Positions 41,138 to 44,155 of a DNA stretch of 44,155 nucleotides are shown in pieces. This stretch comes from Hungatella hathewayi WAL-18680. GTDB taxonomy: Bacteria > Bacillota > Clostridia > Lachnospirales > Lachnospiraceae. The DNA is taken from contig NZ_JH379027.1 in assembly GCF_000235505.1 (NCBI RefSeq), forward strand, positions 3,463,742 to 3,507,896, written 5' to 3'. A model generated the notes under the pieces. That model saw only the letters and a program-made list of their open reading frames with translations, ran no database searches and had not been told where the DNA came from. The position numbers and the translations under genes are program-made. Each line of letters starts with the position of its first letter. The first letter of the stretch is position 1.

Positions 41138-42520
41138 CTAATTTCCAAGAACTTCATTGATGCCTTCTGTCAATGTTTTTGCAGCGTCTTCCGGTGTGAT
41201 ATCTCCGGAGCTGAGTTTGCCAAACACTTTATAGTAAATGCCGTCCGGGTTTGCTTTCAACTCGCTGTCATCAAACTTGGGGTCCTGTGTAAACTTGCTG
41301 TAATCCATCACCTTGGCATTGGCTTCCTTGGTCATGGCGTCGCCGATTGACTTCTCATTCAGAGTGGCAACCGCAACAGCAGAACATGGTACTCCACGCT
41401 CGGTAGAGCAGATTTCCACGCCCTCCGGGTCATTTAACAGATAGTTGACAAGCAGGGCCGCTTCTTTCGGATACTTGGTGCTGGCCTTAATCGCGAAATC
41501 CATGGAAACCTTGGTAAATCCTCCCTGGTAATCACCAAATTTGATAAATTCACCAATCTGGAATTCCTGACCAGGCTTATTGACACTGCCCTCCATGGCC
41601 TCCTTCACCTTGGTGGCCGCGGAATCCCATTCCATCAGCCCCGCATACTTGCCATCAATCCACTTGGCATTCTTGTCCAGGGAATCTGACATATCACCGT
41701 TGATGGTCGCTATGGAAGGAAGCACGTGCATTTCCTCCAGCTTGTTCATGAAGGCAAAGCCCTCCGCAATCTCCTCCTCCGTGTAATTCATCACACCGTC
41801 AGTCACCCAGTCTTTTCCGTATTTGGACTCCAGATAATATACCATGAAAATCATACGGTCATACTCACCCAGGGCCAGCGGATAATATTCTTCATTGTAA
41901 GCCTTAAATGCCTCTCCGGCCGCCAGCAGGGATGCTTCGTCCGTAGGAATCGGGCAGCCCACCTCATCAAAGGTTGTCTTATTCCAGTAGAACAGACGCC
42001 CGGTCAGGGAAATGGGAATTGCCATCAGTTTTCCGTTCACCTCATTCAGTTTCAGTTTGTCCTCCGGGAACTGGCTCAAATCCAGTACATCCGCCACCTG
42101 ATATAAATCCAGATAGGACTCCCCTCCCTTGCTGTAATCCGTCACCCAGTTGGAACCAATCTGAATCACATCCGCGCACTCGCCGCTTAAAATATTCAGG
42201 GACTGTTTTTCCTCCCATCCGGTCCATGCACCGTACTCACAGTCCACCGTGATGTTCGGATACTTTTCCATAAAGCTCTGTACCGCTTTTTCCGTGGCCT
42301 CATGTCTGGAATCTCCTCCCCACCAGGAAATCCGCAGAGTCACCGGCTCGCCGGAGGTCCCTTGCGTGCCTGTCTCCGTAGAAGCAGCAGCGGCTGCAGT
42401 CGTACCTGCCGCTGCCGCTGCGGTTGTCTCCGCTGTTTGGGAAGCTCCACAGGCTGTCAAAGACAAGCCCATGATGACTGAAAGTGCAGCCGCCGTTATC
42501 TTATCCCATCTTTTTTTCAT
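41138..42520 (-). CDS. Sugar ABC transporter substrate-binding lipoprotein without adjacent permeases
   Basis: A 460-residue lipoprotein starting MKKRWDKITAAALSVIMGLSLTAC behind AGGAG; lipobox cysteine at 24. An Ala/Thr-rich spacer follows. The mature part reads LRISWWGGDSRHEATEKAVQSF, FMEKYPNITVDCEYGAWTGWEEKQSLNI and GECADVIQIGSNWV, typical of family 1 binding proteins. No permease gene is next to it: an esterase gene follows downstream, and a divergent LacI gene lies upstream. It may serve the LplBC importer of this locus or permeases elsewhere. The LacI-type regulator is its most likely controller. Confidence 0.93.
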   Translation of the reverse strand: MKKRWDKITAAALSVIMGLSLTACGASQTAETTAAAAAGTTAAAAASTETGTQGTSGEPVTLRISWWGGDSRHEATEKAVQSFMEKYPNITVDCEYGAWTGWEEKQSLNILSGECADVIQIGSNWVTDYSKGGESYLDLYQVADVLDLSQFPEDKLKLNEVNGKLMAIPISLTGRLFYWNKTTFDEVGCPIPTDEASLLAAGEAFKAYNEEYYPLALGEYDRMIFMVYYLESKYGKDWVTDGVMNYTEEEIAEGFAFMNKLEEMHVLPSIATINGDMSDSLDKNAKWIDGKYAGLMEWDSAATKVKEAMEGSVNKPGQEFQIGEFIKFGDYQGGFTKVSMDFAIKASTKYPKEAALLVNYLLNDPEGVEICSTERGVPCSAVAVATLNEKSIGDAMTKEANAKVMDYSKFTQDPKFDDSELKANPDGIYYKVFGKLSSGDITPEDAAKTLTEGINEVLGN

Positions 42521-42830
42521 AATCTTTCTCCTGCCTTTCTTCATTTCTGTACAAACTATTTTGTAAGTATTTACATGAAACATTATATTCTAAAATACGC
42601 ACCTCTGGAAAGATTAATTATATACAAACAGTCGCTATTTTTTTATATAAATTATCCAATTATTTTTGCAAAAAAATGCTTTGTCATTTTTTATTTCGTT
42701 ATTTTTTTGTTTTTATCTTGTATTTCTTCCATTTTTATCCTACAATATTATTAAATATTGACAAATATTGTTTTTATAACTGCAAACCTTTTCACTCACT
42801 TCATTTATGGATTCAGACAGGGAGGTTATT
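42521..42830. promoter_or_regulatory. A/T-rich divergent control region between the binding-protein gene and lacI-type gene
   Basis: 310 bases without a gene. On + a promoter TTGTAT-N17-TACAAT (42718-42723, 42741-42746) points to the lacI-type gene. On - a TATAAT (42582-42587) with no clear -35 points to the binding-protein gene. Palindromes TGTAA-GTAT-TTACA (42562-42575) and CAATATT-ATTA-AATATTG (42743-42760) are candidate operators. A long T/A-rich stretch (42600-42740) holds nothing else that I can name. Confidence 0.6.
42743..42760. promoter_or_regulatory. Palindrome over the lacI-type -10 region
   Basis: CAATATT-ATTA-AATATTG, perfect 7-bp arms, overlapping the -10 TACAAT. A further AATATTG (42764-42770) follows. 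Its place suits autorepression, although LacI-family operators more often have a central CG. Confidence 0.5.
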
Positions 42831-43823
42831 ATGGCATTTACCATCAAAGACATTGCAGCACAGGCCGGGGTATCTTATTCTATGGTTTCCCGCGCTTTGA
42901 ACGACAGCGGTCCCGTCGCCCCTGAAAAAAAGCGGCGGATTCTGGAAATCGCAGAGGCTATGGGCTATGTGCCGAACCACGCCGCGGTATTCCTTAGAAA
43001 ACCAAGCTCCCGCATGATCGGGTTCTACCTTTCCACCATCAACAAGAGCTCGTCTCCTTACGTCCTCCACGACGTTCTGACAGGGGTGTACAGTGTCCTT
43101 GGCGGCAGTTACCATGTCATCGTCAAGGGAATCGACATGCATATTCCAGGCAGCTTAAATCCCAGCCAGTATGATGGTATTCTCGTCATGTCCCAGTGGG
43201 ACAGTGATATTGAGTTTCTGGAGGAAGCCTACCGCAAGAACATCCCCATGGTCGCCATCAGCCGCCAGCTGCCCATCGACATCCCTTTTGTCGCTACCGA
43301 CGAGGCCGGTGGAATGGCACAGGCCATGGAGCACCTTCTAAAATGCGGCCACCGCAGAATCGGGATTATCGAAGGGCCTCCCAATTTAGAAGCCACGGTA
43401 CTCCGCCACGCGGGCTGGTGGACCACCGCAAAGCAGTGGGGGCTCTCCCCTGAGGAAATGCCGGTGGAGTACGGCAATTACCGTTATCACAGCGGAAAAG
43501 CCGCCGCCGGACGGCTGTTAAAAGCTCATCCCCGCCTTACCGCCCTCCTCTGCTTCAATGACGAGATGGCGTTTGGGGCAAAAAATGCCGCAGAGGAACT
43601 AGGCCTGCGGGTTCCCGACGATTTATCTCTGACCGGCTTCGACAACCTGGTTTACTCCAGCTACTCCGATTTACGGCTGACAACAGTGGAGCGGAGTGCC
43701 ACCGCCATCGCTGTGGAAGGGACTAAGATGCTGCTTCAGTCGATTAGCGAGGATGATTTCCGCCCCAGGGATACCTGGCTGGAGACACGGCTGATTGTGC
43801 GGGACTCTGTGAAAGATATCTGA
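42831..43823 (+). CDS. LacI-family transcriptional regulator
   Basis: A 330-residue regulator starting MAFTIKDIAAQAGVSYSMVSRAL five bases after GGGAGG. The helix-turn-helix and hinge (1-60: VAPEKKRRILEIAEAMGYVPNHAA) are complete. A periplasmic-binding-protein-like sugar domain follows (DGILVMSQWDSD, VATDEAGGMAQAMEHLLKCGHRRIGII, LLCFNDEMAFGA, SLTGFDNLVYSSYSDLRLTTVE). The IGIIEGPPN strand and FDN motif are usual for sugar effectors. It is divergent from the orphan binding-protein gene, which it most likely controls together with the esterase gene. Its stop lies 17 bases from the end of an insertion sequence. Confidence 0.95.
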   Translation: MAFTIKDIAAQAGVSYSMVSRALNDSGPVAPEKKRRILEIAEAMGYVPNHAAVFLRKPSSRMIGFYLSTINKSSSPYVLHDVLTGVYSVLGGSYHVIVKGIDMHIPGSLNPSQYDGILVMSQWDSDIEFLEEAYRKNIPMVAISRQLPIDIPFVATDEAGGMAQAMEHLLKCGHRRIGIIEGPPNLEATVLRHAGWWTTAKQWGLSPEEMPVEYGNYRYHSGKAAAGRLLKAHPRLTALLCFNDEMAFGAKNAAEELGLRVPDDLSLTGFDNLVYSSYSDLRLTTVERSATAIAVEGTKMLLQSISEDDFRPRDTWLETRLIVRDSVKDI

Positions 43824-43865
43824 CTTGCTGGCAAAATAAAGGGGCTGTAAAAAAACTCCCTAATT

Positions 43866-43914
43866 AGGAATCGCCAGTTCCGGCAAATGCCGGTTCTGGT
43901 GATTCCTTGTTTTT
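43866..43914 (+). terminator. Strong hairpin with T run after the lacI-type gene
   Basis: Arms 43866-43885 and 43888-43907 pair with one small internal loop and a G-U pair, followed by TTGTTTTT. It seems to lie inside the insertion sequence end, so the element may supply the terminator for the regulator gene. Confidence 0.8.
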
Positions 43915-43988
43915 ATAGCTGCTTTTTGATGTTCACTTGTAAAAAATGGTTCACTTAATAAGCCTATGTGGGTAACTTTTCTTTGCTT

Positions 43989-44155
43989 TTAAGCTGCTGC
44001 TTCTTTTCGCTGCTTTTTATTATGATATTTATAGATGTTAAATCCACAAGAGATTAACGTAAGTTCAAGAATTACATTTTTCTCACCTCTTCGAAATAAT
44101 CTTTTGTAAGACCTGTCCCATTTTAATACTCCGAATGTTCCTTCTGCCTGAATAC
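43989..44155 (-). CDS. IS1182-family transposase, C-terminal fragment (5' part outside window)
   Basis: The minus-strand frame opens at the window edge and ends at TAA 43989-43991, giving 54 residues. They include QAEGTFGVLKWDRSYKRLF, RRGEKNVILELTLISCGFN and a basic end (YHNKKQRKEA). This is the typical C terminus of IS1182-type DDE transposases, with the catalytic glutamate region in QAEG. It is too short for the track of long frames. No stop or frameshift is seen in this piece, so the gene may be intact beyond the window. Confidence 0.88.
   Translation of the reverse strand, partial: IQAEGTFGVLKWDRSYKRLFRRGEKNVILELTLISCGFNIYKYHNKKQRKEAAA

Larger units (their letters stand above)
43841..44155 (-). 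mobile_element. End of an IS1182-type insertion sequence, cut by the window edge
   Basis: The segment contains the 3' end of an IS1182-type transposase gene (43989-44155) and, outside it, GGGGCTGTAAAAAAACTCC at 43841-43859, which looks like a terminal repeat. The element lies directly after the lacI-type gene. The other end and any target duplication are outside the window. Confidence 0.7.

Noticed and set aside
1-44155. tRNA, rRNA, prophage, restriction-modification or CRISPR-Cas genes
   Set aside because: None seen on either strand by reading; a covariance-model search was not possible.

Overview
The window reads as a piece of a gut-type Firmicutes chromosome, most likely Lachnospiraceae (the old Clostridium cluster XIVa, in the direction of Enterocloster, Hungatella or Lachnoclostridium). 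The basis is roughly 50% GC, AGGAGG-type ribosome binding sites, T/E-rich lipoprotein linkers, a class II GalT, and many ABC sugar importers with GntR, LacI and YesMN-type regulators. No rRNA, tRNA, CRISPR array or prophage was seen. A piece of an IS1182-type insertion sequence touches the right edge.

Layout. (1) 1-1144 (+): the end of a HAD phosphatase and a TIM-barrel sugar isomerase. (2) 9495-1216 (-): two sugar ABC permeases, a binding protein, a TIM-barrel epimerase, a double-SIS protein, a YjbQ protein, a radical SAM protein, a PfkB kinase and a GntR/UTRA regulator. The gene types match a fructosamine (Amadori product, Frl) pathway, with YjbQ and radical SAM proteins added. A near-identical 15-bp motif lies at the operon promoter and before gntR. 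(3) 9697-12163: a zinc-ribbon membrane protein divergent from a PadR regulator, followed by an Fe-S flavoprotein-like gene. Three copies of a 16-bp palindrome sit here, two of them inside promoter spacers. (4) 12195-15587 (-): a GT-C-like membrane protein and an EamA transporter.

(5) 15717-23740: a dispersed flavin-based extracellular electron transfer (EET) module. It has an ApbE lipoprotein, a two-repeat lipoprotein, a Gx-transporter (EetB-like) protein, a membrane-anchored protein with four FMN-binding domains and a NusG-domain-II (EetA-like) protein. galT and a pyridoxal kinase gene lie among them. All six candidate FMN-attachment motifs read D-x-x-(S/A/T)-x-type with G-C-T rather than the usual G-A-T/S. 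A previously easy-to-miss 27-codon gene (23078-23161, -) has its own promoter, ribosome binding site and terminator.

(6) 23806-26757 (+): a 50-codon cysteine-containing peptide gene with a strong promoter and ribosome binding site, two terminator-like hairpins, then a three-gene ABC-2 exporter. (7) 26825-43823: a plant-polysaccharide locus with a YesN/YesM two-component system, a GH106-like hydrolase, an LplABC-type importer, GH43, GH42 beta-galactosidase, an esterase, an orphan sugar-binding protein and a LacI regulator. The content suggests rhamnogalacturonan-I or arabinogalactan side chains. (8) 43841-44155: the IS1182-type element end.

Functional links are inferred from gene families and order. 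Start sites were chosen from ribosome binding sites. No database search was possible.
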